Assembly: GCA_023263465.1 (NCBI GenBank)
Contig: JALQWV010000201.1
Span: forward strand, 1 to 12,349
DNA length: 12,349 bases
DNA from: Ilumatobacteraceae bacterium
GTDB lineage: Bacteria; Actinomycetota; Acidimicrobiia; Acidimicrobiales; Ilumatobacteraceae
Reading direction: 5' to 3'
The position numbers were made by a program, and so were the translations under genes. Every line of letters begins with the position of its first letter. Position 1 is the stretch's first letter. Shown one piece after another: positions 6,171 through 12,349 of this stretch. Below the pieces are notes generated by a model. That model had not been told where the DNA came from. It worked only from the letters and a program-made list of their open reading frames with translations, and searched no databases.

Positions 6171-7039
6171 ACGCAATTCAAACCACTACCGTCACTTTGA
6201 CTGGCACGGGAGTACCGCATCCTGCTCCGGGAAGGGCTGGTGCGGGGGTTCTCATTCAATATAAAGACACCACGTTGCAATTCGACGCTGGCCGAGGGAC
6301 AGTCATTCGGCTTGCAGAGTGCGGAATCGCACCTCATCAATTATCTGCAGTCTTTCTCACTCACGTCCACAGCGATCACGTGATGGATCTAGCAGATGTC
6401 GTATTAACGCGATGGATTCAACAAACTTTGCATCCAACTTCGGCGATAGAAATTGTTTGCCCCTGGGGAGCACCAGAGCAGTTTGTAACTCGGATGCTTG
6501 ATGCATTTGAAATTGATATTGATCTACGCATCAAACACGTCCAGGAAATCCCTCCAAAATTTTCCCTGAGTGCATTTGAGACCACCAGCAATCCACAAAC
6601 TGTTTGGCAATCTCCTGACGGAACAGTCAGTGTCCTAGCAATCGCCGTTCACCATGAGCCAGTTCCCGATGCAGTTGCTTATCGCGTGAATACACCGAAT
6701 GGTTCAGTGGTCATCTCTGGAGATACGCGAGTCTGCCCAGAGGTGGAAGCTTTCGCTCGCGGCACACAGCTTTTGATTCACGAAGCATGCAGAACTCAGG
6801 CAATGAGTCACGCAATTAAGGGCTCTAAATTTGAACAGATTTTTGACTATCACGCAGACACCATTGCACTCGGCCAAATGGCTGCTCGAACCGAGGTCCC
6901 ACATCTTGTACTTACCCATCTCATCCCTCAGCCGCGCAATGAGCAAGATTGCGAATCGTTTATTTCAGATATTCGCACGGGCGGATATACAGGCAAAGTG
7001 ACCGTCGGTTCCGACCTCGACTCGTTTGAAATTAATTAA
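6167..7039 (+). CDS. MBL-fold metallo-hydrolase, RNase Z/AtsA-like, 290 aa
   Basis: The zinc motif THVHSDH (H66, H68, D70, H71) is complete. Further ligands are a third-motif histidine (H162 or H163), D186 in 'ISGDT', and H251 in 'LVLTHL'. H229 in 'YHADT' matches the catalytic histidine of RNase Z-like enzymes. The N-terminal 'GTGVPHPAPGRAG...LQFDAGRGT' is typical of the AtsA/ElaC branch. There is no sign of the tRNA-binding exosite arm of true RNase Z, and its place in a catabolic operon argues against tRNA processing. A lactone, ester or enol-ester hydrolase role is an inference. The ATG overlaps the FAH stop by four bases, so the two are translationally coupled. Its stop lies in TTAATTAA and overlaps the stop of convergent rdgB by three bases. 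Confidence 0.87.
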   Translation: MNAIQTTTVTLTGTGVPHPAPGRAGAGVLIQYKDTTLQFDAGRGTVIRLAECGIAPHQLSAVFLTHVHSDHVMDLADVVLTRWIQQTLHPTSAIEIVCPWGAPEQFVTRMLDAFEIDIDLRIKHVQEIPPKFSLSAFETTSNPQTVWQSPDGTVSVLAIAVHHEPVPDAVAYRVNTPNGSVVISGDTRVCPEVEAFARGTQLLIHEACRTQAMSHAIKGSKFEQIFDYHADTIALGQMAARTEVPHLVLTHLIPQPRNEQDCESFISDIRTGGYTGKVTVGSDLDSFEIN

Positions 7040-7623
7040 GGATTGTTCACCGAATTTACGATTGCTAGAGACAGCGCACGAAACGCCTTGCCCCTGTGGG
7101 ACAAATCGTGTTTTTCAGTCGCAGACATTTGAGCAAACGTTCGCCCGTCGCCATCGCGTGCAATGAACAACGGGTCGTAACCAAATCCACGCTCACCAAT
7201 TTCTGTCTCAGCGATGCTTCCCTCACACACACCTTCAGCAATGATTTCTCGTCCATCAGGAAACCGCAGCAAGGCAACGGTTCTGAACCTGCACGTTCGC
7301 ACTTTTCCTTCAAGCGCACGCAGCATCTTCGCCCGATTATCCGCATCAGTTGCGTGCTCTCCCGCAAAGCGCGCAGTGCGAACTCCGGGCGCACCGCTCA
7401 GCGCATCTACCTCCAACCCAGTGTCATCAGCCAATGCAGGCAGCCCTGTTGCAGCGCAAACGGCGATCGCTTTTAGACGCGCATTGCCAACAAGCGTGTC
7501 TGCATCTTCAAGTACATCGGCCAAATCTGCTGGACGTGGCTGCAAGTCAATGACTCCACCCATCAGGTCAAAAATTTCGGCAACCTTGTGCTGGTTGGCA
7601 GATGCGCAGACTGCGCGCAACAT
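7036..7623 (-). CDS. rdgB: XTP/dITP diphosphatase (HAM1/RdgB family), 195 aa
   Basis: The enzyme hydrolyses non-canonical purine triphosphates (XTP, dITP, ITP) to the monophosphate and pyrophosphate, keeping deaminated purines out of nucleic acids. Family blocks are complete. 'SANQHKVAEI' (8-17) is the nucleotide-binding start. 'ADDTGLEVDAL' (65-75) has D67 as the probable general base, and 'GAPGVRTARFAGE' follows. 'GFGYDPLF' is at 146-153, and K171 with 'SHRGKA' (175-180) contacts the base. The length is normal. The ATG at 7623 lies two bases after the rph stop with no strong Shine-Dalgarno, so coupling to rph is likely. It is the last gene of murI-rph-rdgB, the order seen in mycobacteria. 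Confidence 0.96.
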   Translation of the reverse strand: MLRAVCASANQHKVAEIFDLMGGVIDLQPRPADLADVLEDADTLVGNARLKAIAVCAATGLPALADDTGLEVDALSGAPGVRTARFAGEHATDADNRAKMLRALEGKVRTCRFRTVALLRFPDGREIIAEGVCEGSIAETEIGERGFGYDPLFIARDGDGRTFAQMSATEKHDLSHRGKAFRALSLAIVNSVNNP

Positions 7624-7625
7624 CG

Positions 7626-8387
7626 TTACCGACCGAGTTGGCGCGGCGTCGGTGGCGTGGCAATCACTTCGCGTTGCTTAGCGAAAATCTGCTCGAGTCC
7701 TCCTGCAGCAAGCCCAAGCAAAGAATCCAAATCGCTGCGCGAAAATGCTTTTCCTTCGGCCGTGCCTTGCACTTCAACATACGTTGGCTCGCCGCCGTTA
7801 ATCGGCTGCAACATGACCACGTTCATGTCTACTTCGGCTTTTGAATCTTCTTCGTAAGGAAGGTCAAGCACAGGATTTCCATTGTGAATTCCTACGCTGA
7901 TGGCTGCACACATTGAATGCAGCGGGTTGACTGCAAGCCCACCATTTTGCTGAATGCGGGTAATCGCATCGTGCAACGCAACAAATGCTCCACAAATACT
8001 TGCGGTGCGAGTTCCTCCGTCGGCCTGCAACACATCGCAGTCAATCAGAATCTGACGCTCACCGAGTTGCTTCATATCAATTGATGATCGCAATGCACGG
8101 CCAATCAAGCGTTGAATCTCTACAGTTCGCCCGGACTGCTTTCCTTTTGCAGCTTCACGACCAACACGCTCTGGCGACGAACCTGGAAGCATGGAATACT
8201 CCGCAGTGACCCAACCCTTACCACTGCCCTTCATCCAACGCGGAACATCTTCGTCTAATGAAGCGGTGCACAACACTCGGGTTTTTCCAAACGACACGAG
8301 TACCGAACCCGCAGACATTTCAGTGAAGTCGCGTTGAAACGAAATCGGACGAAGTTCGTTGTGTTGTCTGCCGTCAAAGCGTGTCAT
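7626..8387 (-). CDS. rph: Ribonuclease PH, 253 aa
   Basis: A phosphorolytic 3'-5' exoribonuclease that trims tRNA and other stable RNA 3' ends. The sequence shows the N-terminal 'MTRFDGRQHNELRPI', the 'SFGKTRVLCTAS' strand, and 'GREAAKGKQSGRTVEIQRLIGRALR' with the phosphate-binding arginine region. 'DCDVLQADGGTRTASI' and 'VQGTAEGKAFSR' complete the active site. The length is typical. The ATG at 8387 has AGGAAG upstream at suitable distance. It lies 21 bases downstream of murI and two bases upstream of rdgB, consistent with one operon. The C-terminal extension 'IATPPTPRQLGR' is unremarkable. Confidence 0.97.
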   Translation of the reverse strand: MTRFDGRQHNELRPISFQRDFTEMSAGSVLVSFGKTRVLCTASLDEDVPRWMKGSGKGWVTAEYSMLPGSSPERVGREAAKGKQSGRTVEIQRLIGRALRSSIDMKQLGERQILIDCDVLQADGGTRTASICGAFVALHDAITRIQQNGGLAVNPLHSMCAAISVGIHNGNPVLDLPYEEDSKAEVDMNVVMLQPINGGEPTYVEVQGTAEGKAFSRSDLDSLLGLAAGGLEQIFAKQREVIATPPTPRQLGR

Positions 8388-8408
8388 CAGTATTTCTTCC
8401 TGTTGTTA

Positions 8409-9233
8409 TTAATTCTTGTTGTTTGACCATTGTTCTGCACTATCAAGTTCTGGGCCAAGCAATCGGCGTCCGAGTTGAGCAAACCATGCGATATCGCCCG
8501 AGGATAAAAAGCGATGCGAACCAACACCACTCGTAGCCGCCATCGCCGATTCGGCTAGAGCGTCGCGCACGGCGAACGCTGTTTCATCTCCGCTGCTCAC
8601 CAGCACTACTTTCGGTCCCATCACTTCACCAATCACCCGCGACAGATACGGATAGTGAGTGCACCCAAGTAACAGTGCATCTACTCCTGCATCGCGCACT
8701 GGCGCAAGCAAACGTTCTGCCAGCACCGTTACTTCGTCTCCCGTGGTTTGGTCGCGCTCTACAAATTCAACAAACCCCGGGCACGCAGCCGATGTGAGTG
8801 CAACATTTGCCTTCGTGTCGCGAATTGCCTGCACATATGCGCCAGAGGAAATGGTTCCTACGGTTCCAATGACGCCAACTTTGCCATTCTGAGTTGCACG
8901 CACAAGTGCTCGCGCGCCTGGTTCCACTACCCCAAGCACCGGCACTGGCAATTCTTCTGCGAGTTCGTGAAGTGCCACCGACGCTGCGGTGTTACAAGCA
9001 ATAACCACCAATTTTGCATTGAAGTCACGAACCAAACTCCATGCCAGTTCCTTGGCATATTCGCGCACGTGCTCGGCCGGTTTATTGCCATACGGGTACC
9101 TTCCCGTATCGCCGATGTACACCACGTCTTCATGAGGCAGCAGATCAATCACCGCTCGCGCAACCGTGAGTCCGCCAAATCCCGAGTCGAACATGCCGAT
9201 CGGGCCACCTGCACTATTCGGCTTGTCTGGCAT
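8409..9233 (-). CDS. murI: Glutamate racemase, 274 aa
   Basis: A cofactor-independent racemase that supplies D-glutamate for peptidoglycan. From the ATG at 9233, the catalytic region 'GMFDSGFGGLTV' (13-24), C80 in 'ACNTAAS' and C191 in 'GCTHYP' (190-195) are present; the two cysteines are the acid/base pair. 'GDTGRYPYG' (41-49) is the conserved substrate loop. The reading frame stays open a further 56 codons upstream, but that part is not MurI-like and would run into the divergent transporter gene, so the start at 9233 is preferred. TATTGT lies eight bases before the ATG, the spacing of a leaderless transcript; GGAAG also lies just before it. First gene of murI-rph-rdgB. Confidence 0.96.
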   Translation of the reverse strand: MPDKPNSAGGPIGMFDSGFGGLTVARAVIDLLPHEDVVYIGDTGRYPYGNKPAEHVREYAKELAWSLVRDFNAKLVVIACNTAASVALHELAEELPVPVLGVVEPGARALVRATQNGKVGVIGTVGTISSGAYVQAIRDTKANVALTSAACPGFVEFVERDQTTGDEVTVLAERLLAPVRDAGVDALLLGCTHYPYLSRVIGEVMGPKVVLVSSGDETAFAVRDALAESAMAATSGVGSHRFLSSGDIAWFAQLGRRLLGPELDSAEQWSNNKN

Positions 9234-9241
9234 CGGCTTCC

Positions 9242-9247
9242 ACAATA
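9242..9247 (-). promoter_or_regulatory. Candidate -10 box of murI (leaderless spacing)
   Basis: TATTGT on the minus strand ends eight bases before the murI ATG, so transcription would begin at or next to the start codon. No convincing -35 box is visible. Confidence 0.35.
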
Positions 9248-9258
9248 CGCCAGCGCAA

Positions 9259-9264
9259 TAGTCT
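9259..9264 (+). promoter_or_regulatory. Candidate -10 box of the EamA-family gene (leaderless spacing)
   Basis: TAGTCT lies six bases before the GTG at 9271, and no Shine-Dalgarno is present. The spacing favours a leaderless message that starts on this GTG. Confidence 0.35.
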
Positions 9265-9270
9265 GACTTG

Positions 9271-10101
9271 GTGCTTCTTGCCACTGTGCTTGCGTTAACC
9301 GCCGCTGTACTCCATGCCTCGTGGAATTTGCTGGTGAAGCAAAGCGCCGATCGCCGGCTGGCGCTGTGGGGGCAATTCACTATTGGCGGAATACTCAGCA
9401 CATTTGCGCTCTTTACGTGGGCACTTGTTGGTTCGCTTCCTCATATTGCATGGGAATGGGCGTTGGTCAGTGGCGCAACCCATGTTCCGTATCTGATGCT
9501 TCTTTCGCGTGCTTATGACCGTGGAGATTTCTCCATGTCGTACCCCATCGTTCGCGGCGCAGGTGCACTTGCTGCCGCTGCAGGAGGAGTCTTGTTTCTG
9601 AACGACAAGCTTTCACTCACTTCAACCATTGGAATCTTGCTCGCGGTTCTCGGGTTGTTCGTTCTTGCAAAGAGCGGATCGTGGCATGTTGTTGGCGCGG
9701 CACTTGCCGTTGCATCAACCATCGCGGTGTACTCAGTAGTAGATGGTCATGGCACACGACAATCTCAACCAGTTGCATACGCGCTAGCACTCAACATTGC
9801 GGCCGCGGTATTCGTTTCGTTATACGCAAGCATTCGTAGCCACAAACAGATGATTCCAACCATGCGCGCTCATTGGAAAATCATGAGTGCTGCAGGAGTG
9901 TTTTCCACCGTGGCATACATGTTGGTCATGATTGCATATCGCCATGCTCCCGTTGGATACGTCGCTTCGTTACGTGAATCGAGCGTGGTCATCGCAGCAT
10001 TTGCGGGTTGGAAAATGCTCGATGAAGGTGATCACCGTCGGCGAATTACTTCTGCCGCAATTGTGCTCGTCGGTCTTGTTGTCCTGGTAATTGGCGGCTG
10101 A
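9271..10101 (+). CDS. EamA/DMT-superfamily transporter, 276 aa
   Basis: A strongly hydrophobic inner-membrane protein with about nine to ten predicted helices in two repeated halves, the EamA pattern. 'AAVLHASWNLLVKQS' in the first helix and 'SYPIVRGAGAL' at the start of the next repeat segment are typical of this DMT subgroup. 'GYVASLRESSVVIAAFAGW' near residue 235 is the matching block in the second half. Members export or exchange small metabolites; the substrate is not evident. The start is GTG at 9271 or the adjoining TTG at 9268; GTG is preferred because of the upstream TAGTCT box. It is divergent from murI by 37 bases and convergent with cysM (seven-base gap), so it is probably its own transcription unit. 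Confidence 0.85.
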   Translation: MLLATVLALTAAVLHASWNLLVKQSADRRLALWGQFTIGGILSTFALFTWALVGSLPHIAWEWALVSGATHVPYLMLLSRAYDRGDFSMSYPIVRGAGALAAAAGGVLFLNDKLSLTSTIGILLAVLGLFVLAKSGSWHVVGAALAVASTIAVYSVVDGHGTRQSQPVAYALALNIAAAVFVSLYASIRSHKQMIPTMRAHWKIMSAAGVFSTVAYMLVMIAYRHAPVGYVASLRESSVVIAAFAGWKMLDEGDHRRRITSAAIVLVGLVVLVIGG

Positions 10102-10108
10102 CGCGAAA

Positions 10109-11086
10109 TTAGAAGTAAATGATTTTCTCGGCTGCGGCTTCTGCTGCATCAAGATTGTCGGTGTAAGCACCTGTCGACAAGTACTTCCAACCACCATCGC
10201 ACACGATGAACACAATGGTTCCTTCTTCAATTTCGCTTGCGACTTTGAGTGCACCCGCAAGTGATGCGCCCGACGAAATACCAGCGAAGATTCCGCATTC
10301 CTGAACCAAACGGCGCGTCATTTCCAAACTTTCGCGTGGACGAACAACTCGTTTGCGATCGAGCAAATTGATACCGTGCCAGTTGTCAAAAATTGGCGGA
10401 ATGTAACCTTCATCCAAGTTGCGCAGTCCTTCAACGCGCTCACCAAGAGGTGGCTCAACCGCAACAATCTTTACTTCTGCATTTTGTTCTTTGAGGTAGC
10501 GACCAACACCCATGAGCGTTCCGCTGGTGCCAAGGCCTGCAACAAAGTGCGTTACTTCAGGAACATCGCGCCAAATTTCTGGGCCAGTTGTGTTGTAGTG
10601 CGCTCGTGGGTTCGCATCGTTTTGGTACTGATGCATGAAGCACCACTCTGGATGCTCTGCGGACAACGCTTCTGCGCGACGCACTGCACCATTTGATCCT
10701 TCAGGTCCTGGAGTCAAAATAATTTCCGCACCGAACACTTCAAGCATCTGACGACGCTCTATGGAAACACTTTCTGGCATCAAGATCGTGATGGGGTTTC
10801 CCTTCACTGCCGCAATCGCAGCAAGTGCAATTCCGGTGTTGCCAGAAGATGGCTCCATGATGCGCTGCCCTGGCTTCAGTTTTCCGTCTGCAATCGCTTG
10901 ATCAATCATTGATTTGGCGATGCGATCTTTTACCGAACCAAATGGATTCTGGCCTTCGAGTTTTGCGATTAACCGAACACGTGGGTTCGGTGACAAATTG
11001 CTGACATCAACAACAGGCGTATTGCCAATGAGGTCGAGGACACTCTCACTGATCTTCATTCGCGGGCTGGTGATTGTTGACTGCAT
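10109..11086 (-). CDS. cysM: Cysteine synthase, CysM-type (probable O-phosphoserine sulfhydrylase), 325 aa
   Basis: A fold-type-II PLP enzyme. K53 in 'GSVKDR' is the Schiff-base lysine, 'SSGNTG' (80-85) binds the substrate carboxylate, and 'GLGTSGTLMG' (184-193) binds phosphate. The C-terminal part 'DGGWKYLSTGAYTDNLDAAE' matches actinobacterial CysM, which takes O-phosphoserine and CysO-thiocarboxylate, rather than CysK. R222 in 'EGLRNLDEG' aligns with Arg220 of M. tuberculosis CysM, the residue linked to phosphoserine preference; this alignment is from memory. Start: ATG at 11086, with TAGAAT eight bases upstream as for a leaderless message; an internal ATG at 11059 starts nearer the conserved core. 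It lies 35 bases downstream of mec, but cysO, which separates them in mycobacteria, is missing. Confidence 0.92.
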   Translation of the reverse strand: MQSTITSPRMKISESVLDLIGNTPVVDVSNLSPNPRVRLIAKLEGQNPFGSVKDRIAKSMIDQAIADGKLKPGQRIMEPSSGNTGIALAAIAAVKGNPITILMPESVSIERRQMLEVFGAEIILTPGPEGSNGAVRRAEALSAEHPEWCFMHQYQNDANPRAHYNTTGPEIWRDVPEVTHFVAGLGTSGTLMGVGRYLKEQNAEVKIVAVEPPLGERVEGLRNLDEGYIPPIFDNWHGINLLDRKRVVRPRESLEMTRRLVQECGIFAGISSGASLAGALKVASEIEEGTIVFIVCDGGWKYLSTGAYTDNLDAAEAAAEKIIYF

Positions 11087-11094
11087 TGGTCATA

Positions 11095-11100
11095 ATTCTA
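11095..11100 (-). promoter_or_regulatory. Candidate -10 box of cysM (leaderless spacing)
   Basis: TAGAAT on the minus strand is close to the TATAAT consensus and ends eight bases before the ATG at 11086. It suggests that cysM has its own promoter inside the mec-cysM gap as well as any read-through from mec. Confidence 0.5.
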
Positions 11101-11121
11101 ACCCCCGGAAAACGCCAATGT

Positions 11122-11541
11122 TTAGTTGTGCTCCTGAATTGCCGTTTCGGAAATAACCCCATCAATGATGCGGAAATTTCGTGGTTCGGGGACCCCGCGC
11201 TTCAACGTGACAATCATGTAGTGCCAGCCCGGGTCTGGAGCTTGGGCAACATCGGTTGAGCTTGGATACGCCTCGGTATGGGTGTGGCTGTGCACTACCC
11301 CGACCACCTCCAGCCCGGCGTCCTCCGCATTTCTTTCAATTACCAAATGCTGCTTTGGGTTAATGGTGTATACCTTGGCCGAATGCGCGATGTTTTCGCA
11401 TGCATGAAATTCGAGCACTTCGCTTGATGCGATGTTGCCAACTAACAGTCCACATGCCTCCTCTGGATAGCACGAAATTGCGTGCTCGCCAATTGCCTGC
11501 AATACCTGAGGTGATACCAAAAGTGTGGATTGAGTACTCAT
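11122..11541 (-). CDS. mec: Mec-type JAMM metalloprotease, M67 family, 139 aa
   Basis: A JAB/MPN-domain zinc peptidase. The motif is complete: E28 in 'YPEEACGLLVG', then H84-x-H86-x7-S94-x-x-D97 in 'VHSHTHTEAYPSSTD'. The actinobacterial homologue Mec removes cysteine from the C-terminus of the sulfur carrier CysO after CysM has attached it. Gene order mec-cysM and the CysM type support this assignment. Without cysO next to it, the carrier must be encoded elsewhere or the protease has another target. ATG at 11541; TAGCCT ends nine bases upstream and no Shine-Dalgarno is clear. It is divergent from smpB with 37 bases between the start codons. Confidence 0.9.
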   Translation of the reverse strand: MSTQSTLLVSPQVLQAIGEHAISCYPEEACGLLVGNIASSEVLEFHACENIAHSAKVYTINPKQHLVIERNAEDAGLEVVGVVHSHTHTEAYPSSTDVAQAPDPGWHYMIVTLKRGVPEPRNFRIIDGVISETAIQEHN

Positions 11542-11550
11542 CGCATTTTC

Positions 11551-11556
11551 AGGCTA
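11551..11556 (-). promoter_or_regulatory. Candidate -10 box of mec
   Basis: TAGCCT on the minus strand ends nine bases before the mec ATG, another near-leaderless arrangement. It lies back to back with the smpB box at 11561-11566 in a 37-base gap. Confidence 0.35.
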
Positions 11557-11560
11557 CCCG

Positions 11561-11566
11561 TATGCT
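11561..11566 (+). promoter_or_regulatory. Candidate -10 box of smpB
   Basis: TATGCT ends twelve bases before the smpB ATG, giving a leader of only a few bases. No Shine-Dalgarno is visible between the box and the start codon. Confidence 0.35.
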
Positions 11567-11578
11567 GAAACGAACGTT

Positions 11579-12079
11579 ATGAACGCACACAACAAGCAGA
11601 GCGAGCGGGAACACCTCGACCGGGTGATTGCCAGTAATCGCAAGGCACGGCACGACTACACCATTGTGGACGTAGTTGAGGCCGGCATTGTGCTGCTCGG
11701 AAGCGAAGTCAAAAGCGTGCGTTCTGGGCAGGTGCAACTCGCCGACGCCTATGCGCACGTGGTGAACGGTGAAATGTGGCTTGACGGGATTCATATCGCT
11801 TCATACGAATTCGCTCATGGTGTTGGTGCTCACGAACCCATGCGCCGTCGCAAATTACTTCTCCACCGCGAGCAAATTCGTCGCATGCAAGACCGCATCA
11901 ACAAGGAGCGACTCACCATCGTTCCGCTGGAGGTGCGCTTCAGCAAAGGTCGCGTAAAGGTTGATATTGCATTGGCAAAGGGACGACAGAAGGCAGATCG
12001 ACGCCAAGCCATTGCCAAGAAAGAATCTGAATTGGAGATGCGCCGCGAGGCTGGCAGGCAGAAAAAGCAAGCGCAATAA
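11579..12079 (+). CDS. smpB: SsrA (tmRNA)-binding protein SmpB, 166 aa
   Basis: SmpB binds the tRNA-like domain of tmRNA and places it in the A site of stalled ribosomes for trans-translation. The OB-fold core shows 'NRKARHDYTIVDVVEAGIVLLGSEVKSVRSGQVQLADAYAHV', the family hallmark, then 'LHREQIRRMQDRINKERLTIVPLEVRFSKGRVKVDIALAKG'. The basic C-terminal tail after about residue 136 (K, R and Q rich) is the part that reads the empty mRNA channel. The length is usual. The ATG at 11579 is chosen because the conserved region begins about 20 residues in. The tmRNA gene follows 56 bases downstream on the same strand, a common pairing. Confidence 0.97.
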   Translation: MNAHNKQSEREHLDRVIASNRKARHDYTIVDVVEAGIVLLGSEVKSVRSGQVQLADAYAHVVNGEMWLDGIHIASYEFAHGVGAHEPMRRRKLLLHREQIRRMQDRINKERLTIVPLEVRFSKGRVKVDIALAKGRQKADRRQAIAKKESELEMRREAGRQKKQAQ

Positions 12080-12108
12080 CTTTCGAATAATTGCGTACAC
12101 CGTTGCCC

Positions 12109-12114
12109 TACACT
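12109..12114 (+). promoter_or_regulatory. Candidate -10 box of the tmRNA gene
   Basis: TACACT lies 21 bases before the mature tmRNA 5' end and would leave a short leader for RNase P to remove. A matching -35 box at normal spacing was not found, so this is tentative. Confidence 0.35.
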
Positions 12115-12135
12115 GACAGCGCAAACAAAGTTAAC

Positions 12136-12349
12136 GGGGCTGACAGGTTTCGACGTCAGTGTCGCTGGCCGAGCGTGCGACCCGAGTTGCTCAGACTCGT
12201 AAAACGGGGCAAAAAAACAACTGCCAACAAGCAGTTCGCTCTCGCCGCCTAATTAGGGGGTAGAGAGCAACCGTGAGCCGCAAGGTCGCACGGGGCCAAT
12301 TCACCGCAGCCCGGCAACAGAAGCGGGGAATGACAGCAAGAAAGATTGC
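12136..12349 (+). ncRNA. ssrA: tmRNA (SsrA), 5' part, cut by the window end
   Basis: GGGGCTGACAGGTTTCGACG at 12136 is the conserved tmRNA 5' end: half of the alanine acceptor stem plus the D-loop-like region. ACTCGTAAAA, about 60 bases in, precedes the tag frame, as in other tmRNAs. The frame GCC-AAC-AAG-CAG-TTC-GCT-CTC-GCC-GCC-TAA at 12223-12252 ends in the ALAA degradation signal. The GC-rich stretch that follows would form the pseudoknots. The 3' T-arm and acceptor half lie beyond 12349, so only about 214 bases are present. Together with SmpB it rescues ribosomes and tags truncated proteins. Confidence 0.96.
12223..12252 (+). other. tmRNA proteolysis-tag reading frame (ANKQFALAA, stop TAA)
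   Basis: Nine sense codons encode ANKQFALAA before TAA. With the uncoded alanine from charged tmRNA, the tag would be AANKQFALAA. The resume codon is placed at GCC because the preceding ACAACT resembles the A-rich segment before known resume codons; the C-terminal ALAA fixes the frame. Confidence 0.8.

Noticed and set aside
6167..7039. MBL gene as the orthologue of the mycobacterial MBL gene found between murI and rphA
   Set aside because: It is on the opposite strand beyond rdgB and belongs to the catabolic arm by overlap. The murI-rph gap here is only 21 bases, so the mycobacterial gene is simply absent at that place.
8015..8025. CTCCGTCGGC inside rph repeats ten bases of the tRNA 3' end
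   Set aside because: It lies in a conserved coding region of rph on the opposite strand and has no integrase nearby. It is a chance match, not an attachment site.
9234..9401. Open reading frame upstream of murI that would add 56 residues
   Set aside because: The added residues have no MurI character, and the frame would overlap the start of the divergent transporter gene. The ATG at 9233 puts the catalytic 'GMFDSG' at the usual position.

Overview
The window reads as chromosomal DNA of an actinobacterium of moderate GC content. The evidence is the conserved set smpB-ssrA, mec-cysM and murI-rph-rdgB. In Mycobacterium tuberculosis these genes sit in one neighbourhood (mec, cysO, cysM, then murI, then rphA and rdgB). 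Several start codons also have a TANNNT box at leaderless-transcript distance. The GC level would fit an aquatic Acidimicrobiia-like lineage, but that placement is a low-confidence inference.

Layout, left to right. (1) 54-1583, minus: a 509-residue fold-type-II PLP enzyme of unknown substrate. (2) 1637-1709, plus: a tRNA with anticodon UAG that combines a leucine-type D-arm with a short class I variable loop. Two bases later a GTG starts a D-threonine aldolase/D-serine dehydratase-like gene (1712-2737). (3) 2743-7039: a compact aromatic-catabolism-like cluster. The minus-strand arm encodes an extradiol-type VOC dioxygenase, a TetR regulator and an MhpA-like flavin monooxygenase. The plus-strand arm encodes a fumarylacetoacetate-hydrolase-family enzyme and a metallo-beta-lactamase-fold hydrolase. 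Between the arms lies a perfect 34-bp palindrome (5264-5297), the probable operator of the TetR protein. (4) 7036-9233, minus: murI-rph-rdgB (cell wall, tRNA/rRNA 3' processing, nucleotide-pool cleaning). (5) 9271-10101, plus: an EamA/DMT-type transporter. (6) 10109-11541, minus: mec and cysM, a cysteine-biosynthesis pair in which the expected sulfur-carrier gene cysO is absent. (7) 11579-12349, plus: smpB followed by tmRNA, cut by the window end.

How the parts work together. The cluster in (3) looks like a single regulon: hydroxylate an aromatic ring, cleave it with a type I extradiol centre, then process the ring-fission product with FAH- and MBL-type hydrolases, all under one TetR operator. 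By hand sampling it is more AT-rich than the flanking core genes, which suggests separate acquisition. SmpB and tmRNA form the trans-translation ribosome-rescue system. The tag encoded here is short, with nine codons before the stop.

The least ordinary items are the hybrid tRNA with a gene start directly behind it, the 34-bp operator with its unusual enzyme set, and the mec-cysM pair lacking cysO. No CRISPR array, insertion sequence or phage gene is visible, and no gene-free stretch exceeds 300 bases.
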